Positions 8,475-18,243 of a stretch of DNA of 64,000 nt are shown piece after piece. This DNA comes from Pseudomonas arcuscaelestis (GTDB lineage: Bacteria; Pseudomonadota; Gammaproteobacteria; Pseudomonadales; Pseudomonadaceae): contig NZ_JACOPV010000005.1 of assembly GCF_016881005.1 (NCBI RefSeq), forward strand, positions 352,790 to 416,789, read 5' to 3'. Numbering within the stretch: the first letter of the stretch is position 1; each line of letters starts with the position of its first letter. A model generated the notes under the pieces. It made no database searches and was not told the origin of the DNA. It saw only the letters and a list, made by a program, of their open reading frames with translations. Position numbers and translations under genes: made by a program.

Positions 8475-10000
8475 GCAACACCGCTTCATTCACCCCGCCG
8501 AGCCTGCTGCTGACCACCATCGGGCTGTCGCTGGCAACGTTCATGCAGGTGCTCGATACCACCATTGCCAACGTCGCCTTGCCGACCATTTCCGGCAATT
8601 TGGGGGTGAGCACCGAGCAGGGTACCTGGGTCATCACCTCGTTTGCGGTGAGTAACGCTATTGCCTTGCCGTTGACCGGCTGGCTGAGTCGGCGGTTTGG
8701 CGAAGTGAAGCTGTTTATCTGGGCCACCTTGCTGTTCGTGCTGGCGTCATTTCTTTGTGGTATTGCTCGGTCGATGCCGGAGCTGGTGGGCTTTCGGGTT
8801 TTGCAGGGGATTGTCGCCGGTCCTTTGTATCCGATGACCCAGACATTGCTGATCGCAGTCTATCCGCCAGCCAAGCGCGGCATGGCCCTGGCCTTGCTGG
8901 CGATGGTCACGGTCGTGGCGCCAATCGCCGGTCCGATCCTCGGCGGTTGGATTACCGACAGCTACAGTTGGCCGTGGATTTTTTTCATCAACGTTCCGAT
9001 TGGCCTGTTTGCTGCGGCAGTGGTGCGTCAACAAATGCGCACGCGCCCGGTTGCGACCCAGCGCCAGCCGATGGACTACATCGGTCTGCTGACCTTGATC
9101 GTCGGCGTCGGTGCCTTGCAAGTGGTACTGGACAAGGGCAATGACCTGGACTGGTTCGAGTCCAACTTCATTATTGTCGGCAGTCTGATTTCGCTGGTGT
9201 TCCTGGCGATCTTTGTCATCTGGGAGCTGACCGACAAGCATCCGGTGGTCAATCTGCGCTTGTTCGTCCACCGCAACTTTCGCATCGGCACCATCGTCCT
9301 GGTGGGCGGCTATGCGGGCTTTTTCGGTATCAACCTGATTCTGCCGCAGTGGTTGCAGACACAAATGGGCTACACCGCTACCTGGGCTGGCCTGGCGGTG
9401 GCGCCCATCGGATTGCTGCCGGTACTGATGTCGCCGTTCGTCGGTAAATATGCACACAGAATCGACTTGCGCCTGCTGGCAGGCCTGGCGTTCCTGGCCA
9501 TCGGCACCAGTTGTTTCATGCGAGCAGGCTTTACCAATGAGGTCGACTTTCAGCACATCGCCCTGGTGCAGCTATTCATGGGTATCGGCGTGGCGCTGTT
9601 CTTCATGCCGACCTTGAGCATCCTGTTGTCGGACCTGCCACCGCACCAGATTGCCGACGGTTCCGGGCTGGCTACTTTCCTGCGCACCCTTGGTGGCAGC
9701 TTCGCCGCATCCTTGACGACCTGGTTGTGGATTCGCCGCGCCGACCAGCATCACGCCTACTTGAGCGAAAGCATCAGCACCTACGAGCCGGCCACCCGTG
9801 AAGCGCTCAATCAACTGGGGGGTGCGAATGGGCAGTCTTTTGCGCAGCTGGAGCGGATACTCAGCAGCCAGGCCTACATGATGTCGACGGTGGATTACTT
9901 CACCATGATGGGCTGGGTGTTTGCCGGGTTGATCTTGCTGGTGTGGCTGGCCAAGCCGCCGTTTGCGGCCAAGGCCGGGCCGGCGTCGGCGGGGCATTGA
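8471..10000 (+). CDS. DHA2-family MFS drug:H+ antiporter (EmrB-like)
   Basis: A 509-residue inner-membrane transporter with about 14 hydrophobic segments. Motif C-like and DHA2 signatures are visible: LDTTIANVALPTISG in TM1, LSRRFGEVKLF in the first cytoplasmic loop, RVLQGIVAGPLYPM in TM4 and PIAGPILGGWITDSYSWPWIFFINVP in TM5-6. It completes the MarR-EmrA-EmrB operon and probably exports hydrophobic toxicants. The exact substrate cannot be read from sequence. A REP pair follows the stop. Confidence 0.94.
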   Translation: MSNTASFTPPSLLLTTIGLSLATFMQVLDTTIANVALPTISGNLGVSTEQGTWVITSFAVSNAIALPLTGWLSRRFGEVKLFIWATLLFVLASFLCGIARSMPELVGFRVLQGIVAGPLYPMTQTLLIAVYPPAKRGMALALLAMVTVVAPIAGPILGGWITDSYSWPWIFFINVPIGLFAAAVVRQQMRTRPVATQRQPMDYIGLLTLIVGVGALQVVLDKGNDLDWFESNFIIVGSLISLVFLAIFVIWELTDKHPVVNLRLFVHRNFRIGTIVLVGGYAGFFGINLILPQWLQTQMGYTATWAGLAVAPIGLLPVLMSPFVGKYAHRIDLRLLAGLAFLAIGTSCFMRAGFTNEVDFQHIALVQLFMGIGVALFFMPTLSILLSDLPPHQIADGSGLATFLRTLGGSFAASLTTWLWIRRADQHHAYLSESISTYEPATREALNQLGGANGQSFAQLERILSSQAYMMSTVDYFTMMGWVFAGLILLVWLAKPPFAAKAGPASAGH

Positions 10001-10003
10001 GCA

Positions 10004-10058
10004 ATCGCGGGGCAAGCCTGCTCCTGCCGTACGGGTGGGAGAGGGCTTGCCCCGCGAT
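10004..10058. repeat. REP inverted pair between emrB-like gene and lpxH
   Basis: ATCGCGGGGCAAGCC (10004-10018) and GGCTTGCCCCGCGAT (10044-10058) are a perfect 15-bp inverted repeat around CTGCTCCTGCCG. This is the common Pseudomonas REP arrangement in a convergent intergenic gap, and it probably ends or stabilises both transcripts. Confidence 0.88.
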
Positions 10059-10064
10059 CAGGTC

Positions 10065-10787
10065 TTACGGAAAAGCAAACGGCTGCAGCTGAAACCCTTG
10101 CTCATCCACTTCCAGTGCCCAACCCTGACGATCCCAGTCGCCCAACACAATACGCCGTGCCGGTTGATCATCGACCATCAGCTTGTGAATCGCCGGGCGG
10201 TGAGTATGGCCGTGCACCAGGGTGCGTACGCCATGGTGCGCCATGACCCGCGGAACTTCTTCCGGCGTCACGTCGACAATGTCGTTGGCTTTCATCCGCG
10301 TCTGCGCCCGGCTTTCACTGCGCAGCTTGCGCGCCAGCTTCTGGCGGGTGCTAAGCGGCAGGTGCCGAAGAAGCCATAGGCTTACTGGGTTACGCAGGTA
10401 ACGGCGCATTTTCATGTAGGCCAGATCAAGAGTGCACAGGCTGTCGCCGTGCATCAACAACACCGGCTCGCCCCCCAGTTGCACGACACTTGGGTCGCTC
10501 AGCAGGGTGCAGCCGGCAGCCTTGCAGAAGGCCTCGCCGATGAGGAAATCGCGGTTGCCATGCATTAGGTAGACTTGGGTACCACTGTCGCTCAAGGCGC
10601 GCAGGGCCTGGCAAATACTGGTCTGGAAGGGCGTCATGGCGTCATCGCCGATCCAGGCCTCGAAGAAGTCGCCGAGGATGTACAGCGCTTGAGCATGGCG
10701 CGCACGACCGTCGAGCAGATCAAGAAACGCCCGGGTTATATCCGGGCGTTCTTCTTGCAAGTGCAGATCAGAGATCAGCAGTATCAC
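10065..10787 (-). CDS. lpxH: UDP-2,3-diacylglucosamine diphosphatase LpxH
   Basis: Membrane-associated Mn-dependent hydrolase of lipid A synthesis that converts UDP-2,3-diacylglucosamine to lipid X and UMP. The 240-residue sequence has all the calcineurin-type phosphoesterase blocks: DLHL (near residue 8), [27 protein letters not shown] and VHGHTHRP. The start codon overlaps the ppiB stop by ATGA, a widespread ppiB-lpxH arrangement. Confidence 0.96.
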   Translation of the reverse strand: MILLISDLHLQEERPDITRAFLDLLDGRARHAQALYILGDFFEAWIGDDAMTPFQTSICQALRALSDSGTQVYLMHGNRDFLIGEAFCKAAGCTLLSDPSVVQLGGEPVLLMHGDSLCTLDLAYMKMRRYLRNPVSLWLLRHLPLSTRQKLARKLRSESRAQTRMKANDIVDVTPEEVPRVMAHHGVRTLVHGHTHRPAIHKLMVDDQPARRIVLGDWDRQGWALEVDEQGFQLQPFAFP

Positions 10788-11287
10788 TCAATGATCTCGG
10801 CTTTCTCGATGATCACGTCTTCGACCGGTACGTCCTGGTGGCCAGACTTGGAACCGGTGGAAACAGCCTTGATCTTGTCGACAACGTCGGTGCCTTCGGT
10901 AACTTTACCGAATACCGCATAACCCCAGCCCTGCACGTTCTTGCCGCTGTGGTTGAGGAAGCTGTTGTCGGTCACGTTGATGAAGAACTGTGCCGAAGCC
11001 GAATGCGGTTCCATGGTACGGGCCATGGCGATGGTGTACTTGTCGTTGCTCAAGCCGTTGTCGGCTTCGTTCTGGATGCTCGGACGCTTGTCTTTCTTTT
11101 CTTTCATGCCTGGCTCGAAACCGCCGCCCTGGATCATGAAGTTGCCGATTACGCGGTGGAAAACGGTGTTGCTGTAGTGACCGGCATTTACGTATTCGAT
11201 GAAGTTGGCCACGGTGATCGGGGCTTTTTCGGCATTCAGTTCAATGACGATGTCGCCGTGATTGGTGCTCAGTTTGACTTTGGACAT
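10784..11287 (-). CDS. ppiB: Cytoplasmic peptidyl-prolyl cis-trans isomerase B (cyclophilin)
   Basis: A 167-residue cyclophilin without signal peptide. Active-site blocks are [27 protein letters not shown] and [12 protein letters not shown]. It catalyses proline isomerisation during folding. It is coupled to lpxH and divergent from glnS, separated by about 235 bp that must hold both promoters. Confidence 0.96.
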   Translation of the reverse strand: MSKVKLSTNHGDIVIELNAEKAPITVANFIEYVNAGHYSNTVFHRVIGNFMIQGGGFEPGMKEKKDKRPSIQNEADNGLSNDKYTIAMARTMEPHSASAQFFINVTDNSFLNHSGKNVQGWGYAVFGKVTEGTDVVDKIKAVSTGSKSGHQDVPVEDVIIEKAEIIE

Positions 11288-11522
11288 GCTGGAATTCGCT
11301 CTTTCAAGGCATTCGAATTGGGCTTACGCAGGATCGCGATACAAACCTGACGCACAGTCTACAGCCCGCGATACGTGGTTCGCGGCAGTTTTTTCGCATT
11401 GCCTGCCGAATATCGGACCAGTTTGTCGGACCGAAGCTGTCGGCAGCTCGACCGCTTCGGCTATGATAAGCGCTTTGATTCAGTCGGCCTACCCAGGCCG
11501 TGTACCCGTATTCAAGGATCCT

Positions 11523-13226
11523 ATGAGCAAGCCCACTGCCGACACCGCTCCTAACGCCGCTGCCAAAGGCGCACCCGCCATCCCTGCGAACTTCCTGCGT
11601 CCGATCGTGCAGGCCGACCTGGATTCGGGCAAGCACAGCAGCATCGTCACCCGTTTTCCACCAGAGCCCAACGGATACCTGCACATCGGCCATGCCAAGT
11701 CGATTTGTGTGAACTTCGGCCTGGCCCAGGAATTCGGTGGGGCTTGTCACCTGCGTTTCGATGACACCAACCCGGCCAAAGAAGACCAGGAGTACATCGA
11801 TGCCATCCAGAGTGATGTGCAGTGGCTGGGCTTCCAGTGGACCGGCCCGGTGCGCTACGCCTCCGAATACTTCGACCAGTTGCACGACTGGGCCGTGGAC
11901 CTGATCAAGTCGGGCAACGCCTACGTCTGCGACCTGACCCCGGAGCAGGCCAAGGAATACCGCGGCAACCTGACCGAGCCCGGCAAGAACAGCCCGTTTC
12001 GCGAGCGCAGTGTCGAAGAAAACCTGGACCTGTTCGCGCGCATGAAAGCCGGCGAGTTCAAGGACGGTGAACGTGTGCTGCGGGCCAAGATCGACATGGC
12101 CTCGCCGAACATGAACCTGCGGGACCCGATCCTGTACCGCATTCGTCATGCCCACCACCACCAGACCGGTGACAAGTGGTGTATCTACCCGAACTACGAC
12201 TTCACCCATGGCCAGTCGGATGCTATCGAGGGCATCACGCACTCCATCTGCACCCTGGAGTTCGAAGGTCATCGCCCGCTGTACGAGTGGTTCCTTGACC
12301 ACTTGCCGGTGCCGGCCAAGCCGCGCCAGTACGAATTCAGCCGCCTGAACCTTAACTACACCATCACCAGCAAGCGCAAGCTCAAGCAACTGGTTGATGA
12401 GCAGCACGTCAACGGTTGGGACGACCCACGCATGTCGACGCTGTCAGGCTTTCGCCGTCGCGGCTATACCCCGGCATCGATCCGCAACTTCTGCGAAATG
12501 ATCGGCACCAACCGTTCCGACGGCGTGGTCGACATGTCGATGCTCGAGTTCAGTATCCGTGACGACCTAGACCGCACCGCGCCACGCGCCATGTGCGTGC
12601 TGCGCCCATTGAAGGTGGTCATCACCAACTATCCGCAAGACCAGGTCGAGAACCTCGAACTGCCGCGTCACCCTAAAGAAGACATGGGCGTGCGTGCGCT
12701 GCCGTTCGCTCGCGAGATCTACATCGACCGCGACGATTTCATGGAAGAGCCGCCAAAAGGCTACAAGCGCCTGGAGCCAGCCGGTGAAGTGCGTCTGCGC
12801 GGCAGCTATGTGATTCGCGCCGATGAGGCGATCAAGGACGCTGACGGTAATATCGTCGAGCTGCATTGCTCCTACGACCCGGACACCCTGGGCAAAAACC
12901 CTGAAGGTCGCAAGGTCAAGGGCGTGATTCACTGGGTGCCGGCTGCGGCCAGCGTCGAGTGCGAAGTGCGCCTGTACGACCGTCTGTTCCGCTCGGCCAA
13001 CCCCGAGAAAACCGAAGACGGCGGCAGCTTCCTCGACAATATCAACTCCGATTCGCTGCAGGTACTCAGCGGTTGTCGTGCGGAACCTTCCCTGGGCCAG
13101 GCCCAGCCAGAAGACCGCTTCCAGTTCGAGCGCGAAGGTTATTTCTGCGCCGACCTGAAAGACTCCCAGCCGGGTCGCCCGGTATTCAACCGGACTGTGA
13201 CCCTGCGCGATTCGTGGGGCAGCTGA
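11523..13226 (+). CDS. glnS: Glutaminyl-tRNA synthetase
   Basis: Class I synthetase (567 residues) charging tRNA-Gln. The HIGH-type motif is in [16 protein letters not shown], and the KMSKS equivalent is ITSKRKL within the GlnRS-typical context. The C-terminal anticodon-binding beta-barrels run from about residue 350. The reading frame is open upstream to 11262, but the preceding 87 codons do not resemble GlnRS, so [10 protein letters not shown] at 11523, with AAGGATC just upstream, is taken as the start. cysS begins 9 bp after the stop, suggesting a synthetase operon. Confidence 0.97.
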   Translation: MSKPTADTAPNAAAKGAPAIPANFLRPIVQADLDSGKHSSIVTRFPPEPNGYLHIGHAKSICVNFGLAQEFGGACHLRFDDTNPAKEDQEYIDAIQSDVQWLGFQWTGPVRYASEYFDQLHDWAVDLIKSGNAYVCDLTPEQAKEYRGNLTEPGKNSPFRERSVEENLDLFARMKAGEFKDGERVLRAKIDMASPNMNLRDPILYRIRHAHHHQTGDKWCIYPNYDFTHGQSDAIEGITHSICTLEFEGHRPLYEWFLDHLPVPAKPRQYEFSRLNLNYTITSKRKLKQLVDEQHVNGWDDPRMSTLSGFRRRGYTPASIRNFCEMIGTNRSDGVVDMSMLEFSIRDDLDRTAPRAMCVLRPLKVVITNYPQDQVENLELPRHPKEDMGVRALPFAREIYIDRDDFMEEPPKGYKRLEPAGEVRLRGSYVIRADEAIKDADGNIVELHCSYDPDTLGKNPEGRKVKGVIHWVPAAASVECEVRLYDRLFRSANPEKTEDGGSFLDNINSDSLQVLSGCRAEPSLGQAQPEDRFQFEREGYFCADLKDSQPGRPVFNRTVTLRDSWGS

Positions 13227-13235
13227 GGAACGCTC

Positions 13236-14618
13236 GTGCTTAACATCTACAACACGCTTAGCAAGACCAAGGAAGTTTTCAAGCCGCTCGATGGCAACAA
13301 AGTGCGCATGTATGTCTGCGGCATGACCGTGTACGACTACTGCCATCTGGGCCACGGTCGCAGCATGGTTGCCTTCGACCTGGTCACGCGCTGGTTGCGT
13401 TACAGCGGCTACGACCTGACCTACGTGCGCAACATCACCGACATCGATGACAAGATCATCAATCGGGCCAATGAAAACGGCGAGTCGTTCGACGCCCTGA
13501 CGGCGCGCATGATAGATGCGATGCACGAAGATGAGCGCCGCCTGAATATCTTGCCGCCAGATCAGGAGCCGCGTGCCACCGACCATATCGCCGGCATGCA
13601 CGCGATGATTCAGACCCTGATCGACAAGGGTTTCGCTTACGCCGCGGCGAATGGTGATGTGTACTACCGGGTCGGCAAGTTCGTCGGTTACGGCAAGTTG
13701 TCACGCAAGAAGATCGAAGACTTGCGAATCGGTGCTCGTATCGAAGTTGACGAAGCCAAGCAAGACCCGCTCGACTTCGTCCTGTGGAAGGCCGTCAAGC
13801 CGGGCGAGCCAAGTTGGGAGTCGCCGTGGGGCCCGGGCCGTCCTGGCTGGCATATCGAATGCTCGGTGATGTCCACCTGCTGCCTGGGTGAAAGTTTCGA
13901 CATCCATGGCGGGGGCAACGACCTTGAGTTCCCGCACCACGAGAACGAAATCGCCCAGAGCGAGGCGGCAACTGGCAAGCAGTACGCCAATTCGTGGATG
14001 CACTGCGGCATGATTCGCATCAATGGCGAGAAGATGTCCAAGTCCTTGAACAACTTTTTCACCATTCGCGATGTGCTCGACAAGTACCACCCCGAGGTGG
14101 TCCGCTACCTGCTGGTGTCGAGCCACTACCGCAGCTCGATCAACTACTCCGAAGACAGCCTGCGCGAGTCCAAGGGTGCCCTGGAGCGCTTCTACCACGC
14201 ATTGCGCGGCTTGCCACGCGTGCAGGCCAAGGGTGGCGAAGCCTATGTCGAGCGTTTCACCGCGGCGATGAACGACGACTTCGGTACGCCTGAAGCCTGT
14301 GCGGTGCTGTTCGATCTGGTGCGCGAGATCAATCGCTTGCGCGAGAGCGAGCCTGAGGTTGCTGCCGGTCTGGCTGCGCGTCTGCGCGAGTTGGCAGGCT
14401 TGTTGGGCGTGCTGCAGTTGGATGCCGACGACTTCCTGCGCGCTGGCGCCGAAGGCAAGGTTGATGCCGCCGAGGTCGAAGCCTTGATCCAGGCGCGCCT
14501 GCAGGCGCGTGCCGACAAGAACTGGGCTGAGTCGGATCGCATCCGCGACCAGATCACCGCCATGGGCGTGGTGCTGGAAGACAGCAAAGGCGCGACTACC
14601 TGGCGTCTGGCTGACTGA
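13236..14618 (+). CDS. cysS: Cysteinyl-tRNA synthetase
   Basis: A 460-residue class I enzyme. The zinc-site cysteine is in [18 protein letters not shown], which also contains the HIGH variant. Further zinc ligands lie in WHIECSVMS and [12 protein letters not shown], and the KMSKS loop is [10 protein letters not shown]. The start is GTG (13236), with GAGGAA 7 nt upstream and overlapping the glnS stop region. It is cotranscribed with glnS and followed by a REP-like hairpin. Confidence 0.97.
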   Translation: MLNIYNTLSKTKEVFKPLDGNKVRMYVCGMTVYDYCHLGHGRSMVAFDLVTRWLRYSGYDLTYVRNITDIDDKIINRANENGESFDALTARMIDAMHEDERRLNILPPDQEPRATDHIAGMHAMIQTLIDKGFAYAAANGDVYYRVGKFVGYGKLSRKKIEDLRIGARIEVDEAKQDPLDFVLWKAVKPGEPSWESPWGPGRPGWHIECSVMSTCCLGESFDIHGGGNDLEFPHHENEIAQSEAATGKQYANSWMHCGMIRINGEKMSKSLNNFFTIRDVLDKYHPEVVRYLLVSSHYRSSINYSEDSLRESKGALERFYHALRGLPRVQAKGGEAYVERFTAAMNDDFGTPEACAVLFDLVREINRLRESEPEVAAGLAARLRELAGLLGVLQLDADDFLRAGAEGKVDAAEVEALIQARLQARADKNWAESDRIRDQITAMGVVLEDSKGATTWRLAD

Positions 14619-14622
14619 ACAC

Positions 14623-14670
14623 TCGTGGGGCAAGCTCGCTCCTACTGTGGGAGTGGGCCTGCCTCGCGAT
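14623..14670. repeat. REP-like imperfect hairpin after cysS
   Basis: GTGGGGCAAGCTCGCTCCTAC followed by TGTGGGAGTGGGCCTGCCTCGCG folds as an imperfect REP-type hairpin in the gap between convergent cysS and the sensor kinase gene. Confidence 0.65.
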
Positions 14671-14674
14671 GGCC

Positions 14675-16063
14675 CTAGCGGGCTACCCCGGTCCGGCAAT
14701 GCAACGCCAATTTCGCGCCACCCAACTCGCTCGCCCCGACCTCAAGCGCAAAGCCATGCAGGTCGATAATCGCCGCAACCACCGACAGTCCCAGCCCGAA
14801 TCCTGGGTGACGATGACCTTCTTCGCTGCGATAAAAGCGTTTCAACACCGCTTCACGCTCGCTCTGGGGAATTCCCGGGCCGCTGTCCTCCACCTCGATG
14901 CTCACCACGCCGGCCTCATTGCGGGCACGCATGCGTACGGCGCCGCCGGCAGGGGTAAATTTGATCGCATTGCCCAATAAATTGGCCAGTGCCTCAAACA
15001 ATAGCTCGCGGTCACCGTTGAGTGGCGGTAGCTGTGCGGGCAGTTCCAGCTTCAACTGAATCTCGCCGTCCTCTGCCAAAGGCAGGTAGAAGTCGTGCAT
15101 TTCCACCAGCAGGGCGCGCGGATCAAGCTCGACAAATCCGGCCCGCCGCTGGCGGTCTTCCAGTTCGCTGATGCGCAGCAAGCCACGAAAGCGCGCCATC
15201 AGGGTGTCGGTTTCTCCTATCGCCTGCTCCAGTGCGTCGGCTTGCGCGGAGTTGTCTCCGGCCTGCTGGCGTATCCGGTAGAGCTGGGCGCGCAGGCGCG
15301 TCAGCGGGGTGCGCAGGTCGTGAGCGATGTTGTCACATACGCCCTTGACCTCGTGCATCAGACGCTCGATGCGATCGAGCATGGCGTTGACAATAGCTGC
15401 GAGCATGTCCAGTTCGTCGCGCCGCTGAGACAGTGGCAGGCGCTGGGTAAGATCGCCTGCGACGATCTGTTCGGCAGTCGCCTGAATGGCGCGAATACGT
15501 TTGAGCGGCCGACGACGCAGCAGGTACCAGCCGGCAAAGCCGGGGATGATCGTCAGTGAAAGTCCCCAGAGTAGGGCATGAAGAATGATGCGGGTAACGA
15601 CAAACAACGAGCCGTTGTCGCGTACCAACACCAGCCAGCGGCCATCACGCACCTTGATTGCCACGGCGTCACAACTGTCGCGAGGCAGGTGCGGATCATC
15701 GGCGTCCAGGCAGCGGCTCAGCTCATGGATTTTGCCGTCCAACCCAAGGTCGGTCGGCACCTGGCGGATCTGCCCAGCCAACGGATTGAACTGTGCGTCG
15801 AACAAGCCATAGGCGTCGAAGCTGCGTTCTTCGAAGGCTTGACTTGCGATCAGGGCGTCGTCGAGTTGCTTGCCACTCATGTGCGCGAACAAATGCTGGC
15901 GCTGTTGCAGTGAGTGCCGGGTGAGCTTGTTCAGGTAGCCGGAAACCTCGAAATACAGCACCCCCATGAGGATGCTGCTCCAGGCCACAAATAGAAAACT
16001 GTAGAGCGCCAGCATACGACTGGTCGAGGAACTCCAACCCTTAGACGGGTTCGGCAATGGCAT
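14675..16063 (-). CDS. Two-component sensor histidine kinase (HAMP, HisKA, HATPase_c)
   Basis: A 462-residue inner-membrane kinase. TM1 is at about 17-39 and a periplasmic sensor loop of about 115 residues contains CLDADDPHLPRDSC, a possible disulfide. TM2 is at about 155-180, followed by HAMP (RRRPLKRIRAIQ). The H-box is CDNIAHDLRTPLTRLRAQ (about 250), the N-box LLGNAIKFTP, and the G boxes EDSGPGIP and GFGLGLS. Its start overlaps the response regulator gene by 23 bp. The architecture resembles PfeS/CreC/QseC-like OmpR-type kinases. The stimulus is unknown. Confidence 0.92.
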   Translation of the reverse strand: MPLPNPSKGWSSSTSRMLALYSFLFVAWSSILMGVLYFEVSGYLNKLTRHSLQQRQHLFAHMSGKQLDDALIASQAFEERSFDAYGLFDAQFNPLAGQIRQVPTDLGLDGKIHELSRCLDADDPHLPRDSCDAVAIKVRDGRWLVLVRDNGSLFVVTRIILHALLWGLSLTIIPGFAGWYLLRRRPLKRIRAIQATAEQIVAGDLTQRLPLSQRRDELDMLAAIVNAMLDRIERLMHEVKGVCDNIAHDLRTPLTRLRAQLYRIRQQAGDNSAQADALEQAIGETDTLMARFRGLLRISELEDRQRRAGFVELDPRALLVEMHDFYLPLAEDGEIQLKLELPAQLPPLNGDRELLFEALANLLGNAIKFTPAGGAVRMRARNEAGVVSIEVEDSGPGIPQSEREAVLKRFYRSEEGHRHPGFGLGLSVVAAIIDLHGFALEVGASELGGAKLALHCRTGVAR

Positions 16064-16721
16064 AGCCCGAGCCCCGTACGGTTCGAATCAGGGGCGTCTG
16101 GCCAGCCGCGTCGATTTTTTTGCGCAAGCGTCCGATGTGCACGTCAATCAGGTTGGTGCCGGGGTCGAAGTGATAGCCCCAGACTTCTTCGAAGATCATC
16201 ATTCGGGTGATGACCTGGCCTGCATGGCGCATCAGGAATTCCAGCAGCTTGTACTCGGTGGGCAGCAAGCTGAGGGCCTGTTCCCCGCGGCGGGCCTCGT
16301 GGCTGATCAAGTCCAGTTGCAGGTCGGCCACTTGTAGGCGGGTTTGTGCCAGGGGCACGCTGTTGCGCCGCAGCAACACTTCGACGCGGGCAGCCATTTC
16401 ATCCGAGGCAAAGGGCTTGGTCAGGTAGTCATCGCCACCAGCGCGCAGGCCGCGCACTCGTTCATCGACATCAGACAGCGCGCTGATCATCAGAATCGGC
16501 GTGGCGATCTTCAGGTTGCGCAGGGTGGTGACGATGGTCAGGCCGTCCAGCTCAGGGAGCATGCGGTCGAGCGTTATCAGGTCGTAGCCACCGGCTATGG
16601 CTTTGGCCAGGCCTTCACGGCCGTTGTCGGCCCAATCCACTTCCAGGCCATGGCTGGTGAGTTCGGCGACGATCTCCTGGGCGGTCACGGCGTCGTCTTC
16701 GATAGTCAGTACGCGGGGCAT
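16041..16721 (-). CDS. OmpR/PhoB-family response regulator
   Basis: A 226-residue regulator. The receiver domain has the acidic pair EDD (residues 8-10), phosphoacceptor Asp in LITLDRMLPELDG (about 52), and Lys in YLTKPFASDE. The winged helix spans about 128-224, with LTPTEY-like LLPTEYKLLEFLMRHAG and VDVHIGRLRKKID. An upstream in-frame ATG at 16796 was rejected because MPRVLTIEDD is the normal N-terminus. It is translationally coupled to the kinase gene at 16063. Confidence 0.94.
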   Translation of the reverse strand: MPRVLTIEDDAVTAQEIVAELTSHGLEVDWADNGREGLAKAIAGGYDLITLDRMLPELDGLTIVTTLRNLKIATPILMISALSDVDERVRGLRAGGDDYLTKPFASDEMAARVEVLLRRNSVPLAQTRLQVADLQLDLISHEARRGEQALSLLPTEYKLLEFLMRHAGQVITRMMIFEEVWGYHFDPGTNLIDVHIGRLRKKIDAAGQTPLIRTVRGSGYAIAEPV

Positions 16722-16842
16722 GCTAGTACCTGGGCGGCGAGTAGAGACTTGATTGTGCCAAAGAATAGGCGGTGCCCGGGTTAAAGAAAAATTCATCTGC
16801 GAGGATCAGGCGCTGCAAGCGTGAATAAATCCAGGCCTGCAG

Positions 16843-16867
16843 AAAAAAAACCCCGCCATCGGCGGGG
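16843..16867 (-). terminator. Rho-independent terminator of ilvE
   Basis: CCCCGCC (16851-16857), loop ATC, GGCGGGG (16861-16867). Eight A residues at 16843-16850 become a U-tract in minus-strand RNA. It starts 9 bp after the ilvE stop. Confidence 0.92.
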
Positions 16868-16875
16868 TCTGTGGG

Positions 16876-17895
16876 TCACGCTACTTTGACGATCCAGCCT
16901 GCTGGCGCTTCGATGTCGCCGCTCTGGATGCCGGTCAGCTCATCGTAGAGCTTGCGGGTAACCGGGCCGACTTCGGTTTCGCTGTAGAACACATGCAGCT
17001 CGCCGTTGTACTGGATGCCGCCGATCGGGGTGATCACCGCAGCAGTACCGCAGGCACCGGCCTCGCTGAACTGGCCGATCTTGTCGATCAGCACATCACC
17101 TTCGATCACTTCCAGGCCCAGGCGCGATTTGGCCAGTTCCATCAGCGACAGACGGGTGATGCCTGGCAGTACCGAGGGCGATTTCGGGGTGATGAACTTG
17201 TTGTCCGGGGTGATCCCGAAGAAGTTGGCCGAACCGACTTCTTCAATTTTGGTGTGGGTCAGTGGGTCCAGGTAGATACAGTCGGCAAAACCGGCCTGCT
17301 TGGCTTTGTAGCCGGGCTGCAGGCTGGCTGCATAGTTACCGCCAACCTTGGCGGCACCGGTGCCTTGTGGCGCGGCACGGTCGTAGTCGGAAATCAGGAA
17401 CTTGTGCGGGGTCATGCCGCCTTTGAAATAGGAGCCGACCGGAATGGCGAAGATCGAGAAAATGAATTCCGGGGCGGTACGCACGCCAATGTTGTCGCCT
17501 ACACCGATGACGAACGGACGCAGGTACAGGGCGCCTTTGCCGTGCGGCGGCACAAAGCGTTCGTTGGCTTTTACCACCTGTTTGCACGCTTCGATGAACT
17601 GTTCGGTCGGTACCTGTGGCATCAACAGGCGGTCGCAGCTGCGCTGCATGCGCAGGGCGTTCTGGTCGGGGCGGAACAGGTTGATCGAACCGTCCTTGCA
17701 GCGGTAGGCCTTCATACCCTCGAAACATTGCTGGCCGTAATGCAGCGCAGTAGAGCCCTCGCTGATGTGCAGCACGTTGTCTTCGGTCAGGGTGCCCTGG
17801 TCCCACTCGCCGTTACGGAAATAGGACAGGTAGCGCTTGTCGGTCTTGATGTAGTCGAAGCCCAGCTTGTCCCAGTTAATGCTTTCGTTACTCAT
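16876..17895 (-). CDS. ilvE: Branched-chain amino acid aminotransferase
   Basis: PLP enzyme (339 residues) that transfers amino groups between glutamate and the keto acids of Leu, Ile and Val. It is of the longer class IV (eukaryote-like) type. Visible blocks include STALHYGQQCFEGMKAYR, NLFRPDQNALRMQRSC, LYLRPFVIG and EVGSANFFGI, with the PLP-phosphate region SPSVLPGITRLSLMELA. The start MSNESINWDKLG at 17895 has GAGGG upstream. The open frame to 17970 adds a non-homologous basic stretch. Confidence 0.96.
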   Translation of the reverse strand: MSNESINWDKLGFDYIKTDKRYLSYFRNGEWDQGTLTEDNVLHISEGSTALHYGQQCFEGMKAYRCKDGSINLFRPDQNALRMQRSCDRLLMPQVPTEQFIEACKQVVKANERFVPPHGKGALYLRPFVIGVGDNIGVRTAPEFIFSIFAIPVGSYFKGGMTPHKFLISDYDRAAPQGTGAAKVGGNYAASLQPGYKAKQAGFADCIYLDPLTHTKIEEVGSANFFGITPDNKFITPKSPSVLPGITRLSLMELAKSRLGLEVIEGDVLIDKIGQFSEAGACGTAAVITPIGGIQYNGELHVFYSETEVGPVTRKLYDELTGIQSGDIEAPAGWIVKVA

Positions 17896-18243
17896 GGCAC
17901 CCTCGAATCGATTTGCATATGCCTGACGAACCAGGCGTCTCTTATTGCGCACGCAGCCACGATAATACATCCCGTGCAGATGGGAAACGGCCAGTCATAG
18001 ATTGGACCATGGTTGTATTCAAAAACGTCTGACAAACGGTACAGGGTTGGACGTTGACCCGTCGCCAGTGCCGGCGCAGTATGAAATCAACACGATTTGC
18101 CTGCTGACCTCGATGCGTACCACGACGACCGCCAATCGCGGGTCTGGTGCCGATGCTAGAACTATAGGCAGTAGGTAAAACAAGGCCCCGCCAGTATTGG
18201 ACGGGGCCTTGTCTTTTCTGGCCGTCAACCGGCTTGGGCAGGT
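17896..18243. other. Intergenic region ilvE / carbohydrate porin
   Basis: This 348-bp gap must hold the ilvE promoter. Apart from the oprB-side terminator at 18182-18210 I see no gene or strong repeat. A 69-codon frame on the minus strand (18019-18228) has no homology features and runs across the terminator. Confidence 0.7.
18182..18210 (-). terminator. Terminator downstream of the OprB-like gene
   Basis: AAGGCCCCG and CGGGGCCTT form a perfect 9-bp stem around CCAGTATTGGA, 34 bp after the porin stop codon. Minus-strand RNA continues into a short U-containing stretch. Confidence 0.7.

Noticed and set aside
11304..12407. 367-codon frame antisense to glnS
   Set aside because: It lies opposite the conserved GlnRS catalytic domain and has no recognisable motif.
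18019..18228. 69-codon frame on the minus strand between ilvE and the porin gene
   Set aside because: It spans the porin terminator, lacks a ribosome-binding site and has no protein features.
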